A stretch of 64,000 nucleotides of DNA, taken from positions 1 through 64,000 of IMG/VR virus record IMGVR_UViG_3300008261_000014; one strand, written 5' to 3'. The notes below the pieces were generated by a model. It did no database searches, was not told the origin of the DNA, and saw only the letters and a list, made by a program, of their open reading frames with translations. The DNA comes from a virus. The number at the start of each line of letters is the position of its first letter. Position 1 is the first letter of the stretch. A program made the position numbers and the translations under genes. This document shows positions 1-9,219 of the stretch, piece after piece.

Positions 1-9
1 GCATTAAGA

Positions 10-564
10 ATGATTGGTGATTCTTTTGCAGAATATGCAGATGCCCAAGCAATGATTAATCCAGACTCTTTACATCACGTTTACGAATGGGATGAAACTG
101 GAAGTTCAAGTGCAAGACTGTTTAGACCAGTAGTATCAAAAGGAGTCTTGTCTTTTTCTTTCTTGCCTTCAATGAAACCATCAAGAGGATCTTCTCAAAT
201 ATTTACTAACAAAGCAGCAGTTATGGAATTGGGAAGACCAATTACAATATCTCCAAAGAATGGATCAGTTTTAGTTTTTGAAGTTGACGGAGAAACTGTG
301 TTTACTCCTTATCCAGTAGTAGTTCAAAACCCTGGTGGAGATTCAGTTCAAGGATCTTTTGAAAAGATTTACAAGGGATGGGTTAGATCTAATCTACCAA
401 TCCTATCTTTGATTGAAGGTGGATTCTTTAAATCTATCTCTAGAGCACAGATGAGAGCAGTAACTGCAATCATTACTCCAGCAGCAAAGATGTCAAAGAA
501 CACAAGACAAGCAACTAGCATTGGTAGAAAAGCAGCAATTGCAATTGAAAGGTCGGTAGAGTAA
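10..564 (+). CDS. Head-tail connector / tail completion-like protein (start uncertain)
   Basis: A 184-residue soluble protein from the first available ATG, but the frame is open to the window edge, so the true start may lie upstream. I do not recognise a named family. It has a beta-rich first half and a basic, alanine- and serine-rich C-terminus. It lies just upstream of small proteins and the major tail protein, where siphophages encode head-tail connector and tail-completion proteins. Function is inferred from position only. Its stop overlaps the ATG of the next small gene. Confidence 0.6.
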   Translation: MIGDSFAEYADAQAMINPDSLHHVYEWDETGSSSARLFRPVVSKGVLSFSFLPSMKPSRGSSQIFTNKAAVMELGRPITISPKNGSVLVFEVDGETVFTPYPVVVQNPGGDSVQGSFEKIYKGWVRSNLPILSLIEGGFFKSISRAQMRAVTAIITPAAKMSKNTRQATSIGRKAAIAIERSVE

Positions 565-656
565 TGAATAGAGATTATAGATATAGTGCAGGAAGTGCTA
601 TCGCTGATTTCTTATGGGAATTAGCAAATGGAAGATTAGGACCTAATGTTGAATAG
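564..656 (+). CDS. Small hypothetical protein (30 aa)
   Basis: The ATG overlaps the preceding TAA, the coupling used throughout this genome, and the frame runs 30 codons to a TAG inside the start of the next gene. The peptide contains an aromatic/acidic stretch (ADFLWELANG). Only the tight coupling supports it as a real gene. It could be chance. Confidence 0.35.
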   Translation: MNRDYRYSAGSAIADFLWELANGRLGPNVE

Positions 657-972
657 ATTTGATGACTCAGCAACCCTAGTCAATAAGTATACTTCAGCAA
701 GTAGACCAGATATTACCTTTAGATCAATAAGAGCAGATCAAACTAACATATCAGAAGATAACTTGGCAGACTATGCATTTGATGGAACTGCAGCAGATAC
801 AAGTTTTTCACAGTTAAACTTGACTATCACCTGCGACTATGTAGTTAATAACGACTACCTAAGAGAGCCTTATCCTGCAGCAGCATTTGCTAAGGTACCA
901 GAGCAAAGAAGCGTAGAAGAGCAAGCAACGGTTGATCGTTGGAACAGAAGCAACGGCTCTAGCCTATTATGA
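646..972 (+). CDS. Hypothetical tail-region protein (108 aa)
   Basis: Small acidic protein between the putative connector and the major tail protein, so it may be a tail terminator or connector subunit. No motif is recognisable. The ATG overlaps the end of the preceding small frame by 11 bases. Near its end a second frame carries a protein-like sequence (see 932-1027), so the natural C-terminus may be reached by a frame change or the gene may be interrupted. Confidence 0.5.
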   Translation: MLNRFDDSATLVNKYTSASRPDITFRSIRADQTNISEDNLADYAFDGTAADTSFSQLNLTITCDYVVNNDYLREPYPAAAFAKVPEQRSVEEQATVDRWNRSNGSSLL

Positions 973-1027
973 AGATTACCGTGCTAAAATTATCATTGAG
1001 GAAGCAGTAAAAGACCACCCCGTCTAA
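932..1027 (+). CDS. Alternative-frame ORF overlapping the previous gene's 3' end
   Basis: A frame open from 917 to the TAA at 1025-1027, usable from a TTG at 932. It encodes about 31 residues with a convincing amphipathic composition (EATALAYYEDYRAK, IIIEEAVKDHPV). The Shine-Dalgarno match before the TTG is weak. It may be the C-terminal part of the 646-972 product reached by a +1 frame change, a sequence error, or a small overlapping gene. Confidence 0.3.
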   Translation: MIVGTEATALAYYEDYRAKIIIEEAVKDHPV

Positions 1028-1060
1028 AAAGTCAAAAATAACAGGAGGTGAAAAGAAAAT

Positions 1061-1735
1061 ATGGCAACAGGTAATGCAAAAAATATTATCGTAGGAGCAG
1101 CAGAATTTTGGGTCTCAGAGAATGAGAACTCAGTAGTTGAGTACGAGTCAGTGTTTACATCTGACACAGCACCATCACAATCAGCAGCAACTAAGATTAA
1201 CGCTTACACCAACTCAAACGGAGCATTCCGTAACGTTGGTTTTACACAAGAAGGTATTGAATTGTCATTCGAACCAGACTACGGCGAAATCGAAGTTGAT
1301 CAACTTCTCGAAGTTGCAAAGATCTTCAAGCAGTCTATGAGAGTGACCCTTGCTACATCGCTAGCAGAGGCTACACTAGAGAACTTGCTTCTAGCAACAT
1401 CAGGTGCAGACTCAGATCTAGGTTCAGCAATTAACTCTACTACTAAATCACGTAAGTTGGACGTTAACGCAGGTGCCCTTGGATATGCTCCGATTGAGCG
1501 TACCATCGTCGCAGTCGGTCCAGCACCAGATTCAGTGGCAGCAGCAACAACAAATGGAAAAGCAGAAAGAATTTATTGGGGATATCGTGCAGTCTCTATG
1601 GAAACTACAACAGTAGGAGTACGTAGAAACGAAGCAACAGTCTTCCCAGTCTCATTCAGACTACTAACACATAACTCAACAGATACAAGTTCTAAGGACT
1701 TGTTCGGTAAGGTCGTAGACAGAGTTTACGCCTGA
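1061..1735 (+). CDS. Major tail protein (tail tube subunit)
   Basis: A 224-residue protein preceded by AGGAGGTG, one of the strongest ribosome-binding sites in the window, as expected for an abundant virion protein. It sits immediately before the tail assembly chaperone pair and the tape measure gene, the classical place for the siphophage tail tube subunit. The sequence is beta-rich with alternating polar and hydrophobic strands (VGFTQEGIELSFEPDYGEIE) and no membrane segment. It is followed by a strong terminator, consistent with a separate high-level transcript. Assignment rests on synteny and composition. Confidence 0.7.
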   Translation: MATGNAKNIIVGAAEFWVSENENSVVEYESVFTSDTAPSQSAATKINAYTNSNGAFRNVGFTQEGIELSFEPDYGEIEVDQLLEVAKIFKQSMRVTLATSLAEATLENLLLATSGADSDLGSAINSTTKSRKLDVNAGALGYAPIERTIVAVGPAPDSVAAATTNGKAERIYWGYRAVSMETTTVGVRRNEATVFPVSFRLLTHNSTDTSSKDLFGKVVDRVYA

Positions 1736-1761
1736 TTTACAACTTAATATAAGTTTGGAGA

Positions 1762-1790
1762 GGGGCACGGTAACAACCGTGCCCCCTTCC
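1762..1790 (+). terminator. Intrinsic terminator after major tail protein
   Basis: A perfect 9-bp GC-rich stem (GGGGCACGG at 1762-1770, CCGTGCCCC at 1777-1785) with a 6-base loop, followed by a pyrimidine-rich TTCCTTATT tail. It separates the major tail gene from the chaperone/tape-measure operon. Confidence 0.85.
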
Positions 1791-1818
1791 TTATTGAAGA
1801 TAGAACACCTAGTATAAT
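1791..1818 (+). promoter_or_regulatory. Sigma70-like promoter for the tail operon
   Basis: TATAAT at 1813-1818, with TTATTG at 1791-1796 as a weak -35 box 16 bases upstream. It lies directly after the terminator and about 25 bases before the chaperone ATG, which has its own TTAGGAGG site. Confidence 0.55.
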
Positions 1819-1842
1819 AAGAATAACCGTTTAGGAGGAAAT

Positions 1843-2178
1843 ATGGCAACACAGGTTTACGAAACAGTTGAGATTGAACTGCAAGATGGTAGCACTGTTA
1901 CTATCAAACCGATCAATATCAAAAACTTACGTCGCTTAATGGCGACATGGAACAAAACTGCAGAAGCAAAATCAGAGGATGAATTCCTTGATATTCTTCT
2001 GGAGTGCACGAACATTGCATTTAGTCAATTCAATCCAGATGTAACAAAAGAACAACTGGAAGAATTACTTGATCTGCAGACTATGTACAAAATCTTGGAG
2101 GTGGCTGCTGATATCAAGTTGAACGACCCAAATCTACTGAGGGAGGCTCAGGAAGCGGTTGGGAGGAACTTGACTTAG
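1843..2178 (+). CDS. Tail assembly chaperone (gpG-like)
   Basis: A 111-residue acidic, helical protein beginning with a short beta region typical of phage tail assembly chaperones (VEIELQDGSTVTIKPI), located between the major tail protein and the tape measure gene. Lambda-type phages make a short and a long form here by ribosomal frameshifting. The ATG follows AGGAGG. The frame stops at 2176-2178, while the -1 frame is open across its end from 2112 (next entry). The product is expected to coat the tape measure protein during tail assembly and to be absent from virions. Confidence 0.8.
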   Translation: MATQVYETVEIELQDGSTVTIKPINIKNLRRLMATWNKTAEAKSEDEFLDILLECTNIAFSQFNPDVTKEQLEELLDLQTMYKILEVAADIKLNDPNLLREAQEAVGRNLT

Positions 2179-2507
2179 CCCCCCTCGTATCAGAGGTTTT
2201 TCTTCTTGGAAACTGGAAAGATTACGAACAACTAGAGTCTAGTCTTTCAATCAAAGAACTTATGGCAACAATAACCGCAATGCATGAGAGAGAAGGTAGA
2301 CATAATAAGTTCCTCGCTGCACTTCAAGGTGTAAATCTTGAAGGAGATGATCAGGCAACTGACTCAGAGGAACCAACAAGTCTACAAGAAATTTATGCCA
2401 GAGTTAACGCAAAGTTATCTGGCGATCAGTCGATCCTTGATGCTGCTAACGCAGGTATCACGGAAGACATGGGATTGGGGTATCAGGTGGTAGGCAATGG
2501 CAGATAA
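2112..2507 (+). CDS. Tail assembly chaperone C-terminal extension (gpT-like, -1 frame)
   Basis: The -1 frame relative to 1843-2178 is open from 2112 to 2507 and reads as protein well before its first ATG at 2262, for example WEELDLAPLVSEVFLLGNW and DYEQLESSLSIKELMA. That ATG has no Shine-Dalgarno sequence, so the segment is best read as the second half of a gpGT-type fusion made by -1 frameshifting between 2112 and 2178. I see no textbook X-XXY-YYZ heptamer. The G-rich stretch at 2157-2167 is the likeliest area. It overlaps the tape measure start by 11 bases. Confidence 0.7.
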   Translation, partial: YQVERPKSTEGGSGSGWEELDLAPLVSEVFLLGNWKDYEQLESSLSIKELMATITAMHEREGRHNKFLAALQGVNLEGDDQATDSEEPTSLQEIYARVNAKLSGDQSILDAANAGITEDMGLGYQVVGNGR

Positions 2508-5500
2508 CAATATTAACACTACGTTTCAGTATGATGCTAATTTTGCTCCATTGCTTGCCCAACTCAAATCTCTTATTGGTCAAGTTAATGCTCTTAATGC
2601 ACAGTTTAACTCCCTTGATGCCAATTCAGTAAGAACACAAAAAGCACTTGCTCAAACCTTTTTAGGTCAAGTAGGTGCTGTCGGTGGATTTAAGTCATCA
2701 GTTGTAGACTTAACAACACAAACTGACAAATTTGGTCAGGCTCTCACCAGAAATAAACTCACAATGCGTGAGTATTTCCAAGAGTCAAGAAATGCTTTTA
2801 AGCAAAATAGTAATGCAATGCGTCTTGCTCAACAGCAAGTACGTGTATTACAGTCTCAGATGGTGCAGATAGGTAAAGGACAAGCAGCAGTCTTTACCCC
2901 TGCAGCACTGAATTTAAAAGACTATAACACTCAACTTCAGATGTCGGCCCAGAGATGGTCTATCTTTAATAAGTTAGTAAGTGATGGAGCAACCTCCTTA
3001 ATTAACTTTGGTAAGAACACTCAGTGGGCTGGACGTCAGTTGATGGTTGGATTAACACTACCACTTACAGTTTTTGGGGCAGCAGTATCTAAAACATTTA
3101 GAGAAGTAGATGCCGAACTAACAAGATTTGCTAAGGTCTATGGATCCGATCTTGTTGATGCAAATGGAAATGCAACAGAACAAATGAAAGGCCAAATTTT
3201 AGATTTGGCAAAAACCTACGCTTCTACATATGGTGTCGCTGCAAAAGAAACAGCAGCCTTAGCAGCAGACATAGCAGCAACAGGTCTTGAAGGGGCAGAG
3301 TTGGTGGGGGCTGTAGCACAAACTACACGCCTTGCAGTTCTTGGTGAAGTTGACAGACAAGATGCTATGAAAACTACTCTTGCATTGCAATCATCTTTTA
3401 AGCAAAACACAGAAGAACTCGCTGAGTCAATTAACTTCCTAAACGCAGTTGAAAACCAGACATCAACCACCCTTCAAGATTTTACAGAAGCAATTCCTAA
3501 AGCAGGTCCAGTTGTTCGTGGACTTGGTGGTGATATCAAAGACTTAGCCTTAATGCTTACAGCAATGCGTGAAGGTGGTATTCCAGCAGCAGAAGCAGCA
3601 AACGCAATTAAGTCTGGTATGGCTTCTTTGATCAACCCAACAAGACAAGCAAGAGAACAACTTATGGGTTTTGGTATTGACATTGATGGAATTGTTAAAG
3701 CAAACCGTGGTGAACTTATTCCTACAGTTATGTCCTTTAAGCAAGCACTTGATAGTGTAGATGAATTTACAAGATCTCAAGCAATTGAAACAGTATTTGG
3801 TAAGTACCAGTTTGCTAGAATGGGTGCTTTGTTTGATAACATTGGAGAGTCTGGATCTCAAACTCAAAAAGTTATGGAACTTATGGGTGCATCAACAAAG
3901 GAACTTGGACAAATTGCAGATGGTGAAATCAAGACCTTAACAGAATCCACCTCTATGAGATTCCAAAGAGCAATGGAAGGAATCAAGGCAGCCCTTATTC
4001 CTGTCGGTGAGGCAATTACAAGTACCGTAATCCCATTCATGACTCAGTTCTCAGATATTATTAATAACATTGTAGAAGGATTTAATAATCTACCAGGTCC
4101 AGTTCAAAAGTTCTTAAAACTATTTACAGGATTTACAGTTATTGCAGGTCCTATTATTATGCTTGTTGGTCTTCTAAGCAACTTTGTAGGATACATGGTC
4201 AAGGGGGCCATGGGCTTTACAAACCTTGGCAGAAGAATGCTTGGCTTACCAGTACAAAAATTTGAATTATTAACAGCAGACCTAATGGCTGCAAACGTTG
4301 CAACAGACACTTTGACTGTATCTTATACAGAGCAAGCGGTTGCCCTATCTAGACTTAATGCTGAGTTAGCACGTTATGGTGCAAGCCTAAGAGCAACAGC
4401 AATGGTAAATCCAGGAATGCTTATTGGAAGAGGAAAGAATCCTAAGAAACTTGCTAGTGGTGGAATTGTTAGAGGACCAGGAACAGGAACATCAGATTCT
4501 ATTCCAGCAATGTTGTCTAACGGAGAATCTGTTATTCCAGCAAAGCAAACAAAGAAGTATGGTGGACTAATTAATGGAATTATTGATGGAAACATCCCAG
4601 GCTTTGCTAAAGGACTAAGACCACCAAAGACTGCACCAGTTGTTGACTTTGAAGGTAAGTCTTACCCTACAAAAACTATTCAAAGTGCTCAGGCAGTACA
4701 AGATATTCTTGACGCTATGGAGTTTAATGCAGAAACGGGAATGTATACATATATAACTCCAAGCGGAAAAAGATCTTCTAGAACAAGAGAACAGGTTCTT
4801 GGAATTCTTGATAGAAGAGCAGCAAAGGGTAACATAACTGAAAGTGGAATTCTCAAGGGATTAGATCGTGAGCGTGGTGGTAGAGGTTCAGGAAAGAGTT
4901 CTGATCCATATAAGCCAGCACGATACAAAGAAGAAGCAGCAAAAATATTTGAAACAGAATTTGATTATGTCAAAAAGAAAACTGGAATTGAGAACAACTC
5001 AGCATATCAGATTCACTCATCTCACATTAATCCAGATATAGATCCAGCAACTGGAATGAAGCGTTGGGACGATCAGGCAAACATTGCCCCAGACGCTGGA
5101 TACATGAATCTTTTTATGGAAGCAAACAAAAAAACTTTTGCAGAATTGTTAAAAAAGAGTGATGCAGAACTTAAAGCATTAGGAATTGATAGATCGGAAT
5201 TAAAGAAACTTGCTAGTGGAATTCACCCAACAACATTAAAAGGTGCAAGAACAATGGCAGCAATTGGAAGATTTACTGGAACTCCTCTTGGAAAGATGGT
5301 AAGTACCGCAGTTAAATACAGAGAGTCAACTGGATTCTATAAAGGTGGAATGAAAACCAAGGCTGATCTTTTAACAAGATTAGGCCTAGCAATGTCGTCA
5401 AAGAAACGTGGTGCTGCTGGTAGAACTGCTGGAAGATTAAAGAAAGACACTATGGTTCCAATGCCAGCAGGAGTCACACCAGTAGGAGTTCATGAAGGAG

Positions 5501-7938
5501 AAATGATTATTCCTGCAGCCCTTGCTGAAGAGGGTGCAGAAATTAAAGATGGCAAGGTAAGCAAACTTAAGAGGATGGCTGGATCTCAGGCTGTAACCAA
5601 GGCAGGGTCTATGGGCATGAATGCAGCCTTTATGCTTCCAGCACTTGGAATTATTGATGAGCGTCTTGCTAATACTGCAAACAAATTAAGTCTTTTTGCT
5701 CTTGGCCTATCTGCTGCATCTATGTCATTAAAAGCAGTTGCAGGGCTTGGTGGAAAAGCAGGAATGCTAGCAAACGTAGGTCAAAAGGTAGGCTTACAAG
5801 GTGCATTGTTAAAGGGTGGAGGAAAGACTGCAGTAGGTAGAGGAATGGGTCAAGCAATGCTAATGGGTGGAAGAATGCTCACTGCTTTGTCTGGACCAAT
5901 TGGACTTGCCGTTGCTGCAATTGGTGTATCACTAGCCCTTCTTGTTAAGAACATTAAAGATACTAACAAAGAAATGACAGCAGCATTTGCTACTGGAACA
6001 GAGTCTGCTAAAGTATTTGGAATTCAATTAAACTCACTTCGTGAAGCGTGGGACTCATTCGGTAATGAAGTTGAAGATACTACAGCATTAGATCAAGCAG
6101 CAAAGTCTGACTTTGGTACTCTTATCGGCAAGTTAAAAGATATGACTTCTAAGACAGAAATTCAAAGCGAGTTTAAAACATTCTACGCAAGCCTTATCTC
6201 ACAAGGATTTACAGCAGAGCAAGCACAAAACCTTGTTTCATCTGTAGCAAGACAAGCAGAAAAAGAACCAATTCTTTTATCTGTAACTGCAGAATTAAAA
6301 GCAATTAAAACACCAGGAGATGTTGTAAAGCAACTTCAGGCTGGTGTGATGGCTTCACTAGATGACAGCAAGGGATTCTTTGGTGCATTTGATAGCCTCT
6401 TCTCACAAGATCAAGGCAAGGCTCTTGGCGTAGGGGTTGAGGCGTTAATGAAGGCATACGACTCTGCACCAATCGAAACAATGAAAGCCTTTAGTGACAT
6501 CATTGCAAAGGTTAAAGCAGATGGTACAGGATTCTTTGCCTCTTCAGTTGCAGACGGCATAGATGACTATGCAGATAGTATTAAAGAAACAAATCCAGTT
6601 CTTGCTGAGGCCATCCTTAAGGCTGATGGATTTGAAAATAAACTAAAGATGATTATAGCAACACAGGCTGGCATGGATCTAAGTAATGTTACAGACCAGT
6701 TATTAGACTTTGCTATTAAGGCAGACGCAGCCTCAAATGCTGCAACAGCAATGCAAACTGCGTTAAGAGCAGATTTAGATGAGGCTAAAAAGGCTTTAGA
6801 AGATAACCATAGATCTTATATCACTGCAAAGGAAGATGAAATCATTGCAGATGAAAAGGCAATGAAGAAACGACAAGAAGCGACAAAGAAGCAACTTGAG
6901 GGAATTCAAAATGAAATTGATAAACGTGAAAAGACAATTGATGCTGCTCAAGAAAAAATTGATGCAATTGAAAAAGAAAGAGATGTTGTTAATGAATTTT
7001 ATGATGGACAACTAGATGCTCTAGATGCCATTAATAAGAAAGAAGAATATAACGCTCAACAAAGACAGACTATGTACGATGCTCTTGGTGCATTGTCTCG
7101 TGGTGACATTCAAGGATTTATGGCTGCTAGAGAAACAATGGCAGGAAACGCTGGTGCTAATGTAAGAGAGCAAGCGAAGGATATGCTTACAACTAGACAA
7201 GAGAATGCAAACAAGGTTCTTAATGCTAGAAGAGATGAGCAGGAAGCCATTATTGATCAAGAACAAAAAATGATCAAACTCCGTCGTGAGCAGATGGAGA
7301 CAATTCAAAAGGCTACAGAAAAGTTTATAGAAGGAAAGCAAAAGGAAATTGAAAAGACTCAAGAACTTATGCGTATGGAGCAGAGAAGATATTCTGCTGC
7401 CAACAGTGCTATTGATGATTTATACGCTAAGAATCCTTCAGAGTGGACTCAGCAAAACTTAAATGCAGTTAACGCTGCTGTTCAAAAGCACACTTCTCAA
7501 GTTGCAAAGACTGTAGGAGCCAGCCTTAAGAATGCATCTGCAACAATTCCAAAGGCATTTACAAGTTACTATGAAAATGCTGCAAAGGCTGCAGGTTTAT
7601 CTTCATCAGAACTAAAGAATTTCCTTGATCTTAAGAAGGCACTTGGTCAGAAAAATGTAAAGATTGAAAAGGGCGATGCTCTTTATAAACTTCTTAACAA
7701 TATGGGTCTAGGCAACCTTGCAAATACAGCAGGCCTTGCTGATCTAAAGAAGTTAACTGGAACTATGCATACTGGTGGATATGTTGGTGGAAATGATCCA
7801 GAGCCATTAAAGACATTAGAGCGTGGAGAGTTTGTTCTTAATAAAGATGCAGTAAACAGAATTGGTAGAGGACGACTAGAGGCAATGAACTCTGGTACTG
7901 GTGGAGAACTAGGATATGTTAAGAATGAAGGCTCTTAA
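2497..7938 (+). CDS. Tail tape measure protein
   Basis: The 1813-residue length and composition are diagnostic: it sets tail length and helps DNA pass into the host. It has hydrophobic segments near residues 175-200, 540-570 and 1132-1151, and a long charged coiled coil at about 1428-1631. Three copies of a tape-measure glycine motif are visible: near residues 650-700 (AMLSNGESVIPA), near 997 (HEGEMIIPAALAEEG) and near 1771 (LERGEFVLNKDA). Between the first two lies a soluble insert (about 790-935) containing IHSSHINPDIDPATG. It starts within the preceding chaperone frame and overlaps the M23 peptidase gene by 23 bases. Confidence 0.95.
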   Translation: MADNNINTTFQYDANFAPLLAQLKSLIGQVNALNAQFNSLDANSVRTQKALAQTFLGQVGAVGGFKSSVVDLTTQTDKFGQALTRNKLTMREYFQESRNAFKQNSNAMRLAQQQVRVLQSQMVQIGKGQAAVFTPAALNLKDYNTQLQMSAQRWSIFNKLVSDGATSLINFGKNTQWAGRQLMVGLTLPLTVFGAAVSKTFREVDAELTRFAKVYGSDLVDANGNATEQMKGQILDLAKTYASTYGVAAKETAALAADIAATGLEGAELVGAVAQTTRLAVLGEVDRQDAMKTTLALQSSFKQNTEELAESINFLNAVENQTSTTLQDFTEAIPKAGPVVRGLGGDIKDLALMLTAMREGGIPAAEAANAIKSGMASLINPTRQAREQLMGFGIDIDGIVKANRGELIPTVMSFKQALDSVDEFTRSQAIETVFGKYQFARMGALFDNIGESGSQTQKVMELMGASTKELGQIADGEIKTLTESTSMRFQRAMEGIKAALIPVGEAITSTVIPFMTQFSDIINNIVEGFNNLPGPVQKFLKLFTGFTVIAGPIIMLVGLLSNFVGYMVKGAMGFTNLGRRMLGLPVQKFELLTADLMAANVATDTLTVSYTEQAVALSRLNAELARYGASLRATAMVNPGMLIGRGKNPKKLASGGIVRGPGTGTSDSIPAMLSNGESVIPAKQTKKYGGLINGIIDGNIPGFAKGLRPPKTAPVVDFEGKSYPTKTIQSAQAVQDILDAMEFNAETGMYTYITPSGKRSSRTREQVLGILDRRAAKGNITESGILKGLDRERGGRGSGKSSDPYKPARYKEEAAKIFETEFDYVKKKTGIENNSAYQIHSSHINPDIDPATGMKRWDDQANIAPDAGYMNLFMEANKKTFAELLKKSDAELKALGIDRSELKKLASGIHPTTLKGARTMAAIGRFTGTPLGKMVSTAVKYRESTGFYKGGMKTKADLLTRLGLAMSSKKRGAAGRTAGRLKKDTMVPMPAGVTPVGVHEGEMIIPAALAEEGAEIKDGKVSKLKRMAGSQAVTKAGSMGMNAAFMLPALGIIDERLANTANKLSLFALGLSAASMSLKAVAGLGGKAGMLANVGQKVGLQGALLKGGGKTAVGRGMGQAMLMGGRMLTALSGPIGLAVAAIGVSLALLVKNIKDTNKEMTAAFATGTESAKVFGIQLNSLREAWDSFGNEVEDTTALDQAAKSDFGTLIGKLKDMTSKTEIQSEFKTFYASLISQGFTAEQAQNLVSSVARQAEKEPILLSVTAELKAIKTPGDVVKQLQAGVMASLDDSKGFFGAFDSLFSQDQGKALGVGVEALMKAYDSAPIETMKAFSDIIAKVKADGTGFFASSVADGIDDYADSIKETNPVLAEAILKADGFENKLKMIIATQAGMDLSNVTDQLLDFAIKADAASNAATAMQTALRADLDEAKKALEDNHRSYITAKEDEIIADEKAMKKRQEATKKQLEGIQNEIDKREKTIDAAQEKIDAIEKERDVVNEFYDGQLDALDAINKKEEYNAQQRQTMYDALGALSRGDIQGFMAARETMAGNAGANVREQAKDMLTTRQENANKVLNARRDEQEAIIDQEQKMIKLRREQMETIQKATEKFIEGKQKEIEKTQELMRMEQRRYSAANSAIDDLYAKNPSEWTQQNLNAVNAAVQKHTSQVAKTVGASLKNASATIPKAFTSYYENAAKAAGLSSSELKNFLDLKKALGQKNVKIEKGDALYKLLNNMGLGNLANTAGLADLKKLTGTMHTGGYVGGNDPEPLKTLERGEFVLNKDAVNRIGRGRLEAMNSGTGGELGYVKNEGS

Positions 7939-8650
7939 TATTGCTGCAGGAGAGAATGTTAGTTATGGATCTCCAAGTTCAAGTGGATTTATTAAACCAC
8001 CAGGAGCAATGACAAGTCCATACGGCATGAGAATTCATCCAGTAACAAGAGAAAATAAGATGCACAATGGAATAGACTTTGGAATGCAACCTGGAGATGC
8101 AGTTCCATCAATTGGACCAGGTAAAGTAATTTCAAGTAGTGTTGGACCAGACGTTGGAGGTAAAGTTCTTGTAAGACATCCTAACGGCTTTGATAGTGAA
8201 TACTACCATATGTCTCCAAATGGATTAGCATCAGGAAATGTAAACGCAGGAAGCACATTAGGACGTGTTGGAAATGCTTCTGAAATGGGAAGACTTTCAA
8301 CTGGACCACACCTTCACCTTGGAATGATGAAGGATGGAAACTATGTAGATCCTAAAAACTATTTACCATTGCGTCAAGGTGGTATTGTTAAGAATGATGG
8401 AACTCCAGCAATGCTACACAGAGGAGAAATGGTATTGCCTGCTCCAACAACTAGAGAATTAATGGGTCCACAATACTCAGTCCCACAACCATCTGGCGAC
8501 CAAGGAATGGTTTCAGTTACAACTGTTGGTGGAGATAAAACAACAATTAATGTTACAATTAACAGCAATCAAAATCCAAATGCTATTGCAAGTCAAGTTA
8601 TTGCTAGAATTAATGATACAATTAAATCTAGAAGAGTAGGTAGGTCATAA
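7916..8650 (+). CDS. Tail-associated M23 peptidase
   Basis: A lysostaphin-type zinc endopeptidase, 244 residues, expected to cut peptidoglycan cross-bridges locally during DNA entry. The metal and catalytic motifs are intact: H50-x3-D54 (HNGIDFG), H98 (YYHMS) and H132-x-H134 (GPHLHLG). After the peptidase domain it carries a tape-measure-type motif (GGIVKNDGTPAMLHRGEMV), and its first 23 bases overlap the tape measure gene in another frame. It may be a detached tape-measure C-terminal domain or be joined to it by frameshifting. A second in-frame ATG at 7925 is an alternative start. Confidence 0.88.
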   Translation: MLRMKALNIAAGENVSYGSPSSSGFIKPPGAMTSPYGMRIHPVTRENKMHNGIDFGMQPGDAVPSIGPGKVISSSVGPDVGGKVLVRHPNGFDSEYYHMSPNGLASGNVNAGSTLGRVGNASEMGRLSTGPHLHLGMMKDGNYVDPKNYLPLRQGGIVKNDGTPAMLHRGEMVLPAPTTRELMGPQYSVPQPSGDQGMVSVTTVGGDKTTINVTINSNQNPNAIASQVIARINDTIKSRRVGRS

Positions 8651-9219
8651 TGGCAACATTTGGTGATAAGAAATGGGCACGTCCCTCGATCATGGCATTC
8701 TCAACAGCACAGCCAACGCTAAACATTACTACTAACCTGCTAGAGGGTGATTTTTACTACCTAACTGACGATAACCGAAAGCCCCTAGACATTTCTTTTG
8801 ATAGAATCGAAAACCGTAAAAGAATGATTAACGGTAAGATGCGATCTTATTTTATTGCAGATAAAAGAAAATTTAATATTTCATGGGACCTAATCCCATC
8901 AAGATCTATCAACCCACTAAATCAAGATCTTTCATTTATTTCTGAAAGATATTTTGACAACGCAGATGTTCAGCAAAACACAAGATACTTAGCAGGCGAT
9001 GACATGCTTTCTTGGTATGAGAACAGTAAGGGGCAGTTCTACATGACTCTTGTTTATGATAAGGTCCATTCAATGGGATCAGACAATACAAGATTTGATA
9101 AGTTAACTAAACCTTCAGAAGTTGTCCCAGTTTTCTTTGACGACTTTTCTTATACTGTAGTAAAAAGAGGTAAATATAATGACCTCTGGAATGTCACTAT
9201 GAGCCTTACGGAGGCGTAA
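8650..9219 (+). CDS. Minor tail protein (distal-tail-like)
   Basis: A 189-residue protein between the tail peptidase and the large hub protein, the usual place of a distal tail (Dit-like) or baseplate subunit. Beta-strand and aromatic rich (FNISWDLIPSRSINPLNQDL), with no catalytic motif. The ATG overlaps the preceding stop by one base. The specific family is not recognised, so the role is from synteny. Confidence 0.6.
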   Translation: MATFGDKKWARPSIMAFSTAQPTLNITTNLLEGDFYYLTDDNRKPLDISFDRIENRKRMINGKMRSYFIADKRKFNISWDLIPSRSINPLNQDLSFISERYFDNADVQQNTRYLAGDDMLSWYENSKGQFYMTLVYDKVHSMGSDNTRFDKLTKPSEVVPVFFDDFSYTVVKRGKYNDLWNVTMSLTEA

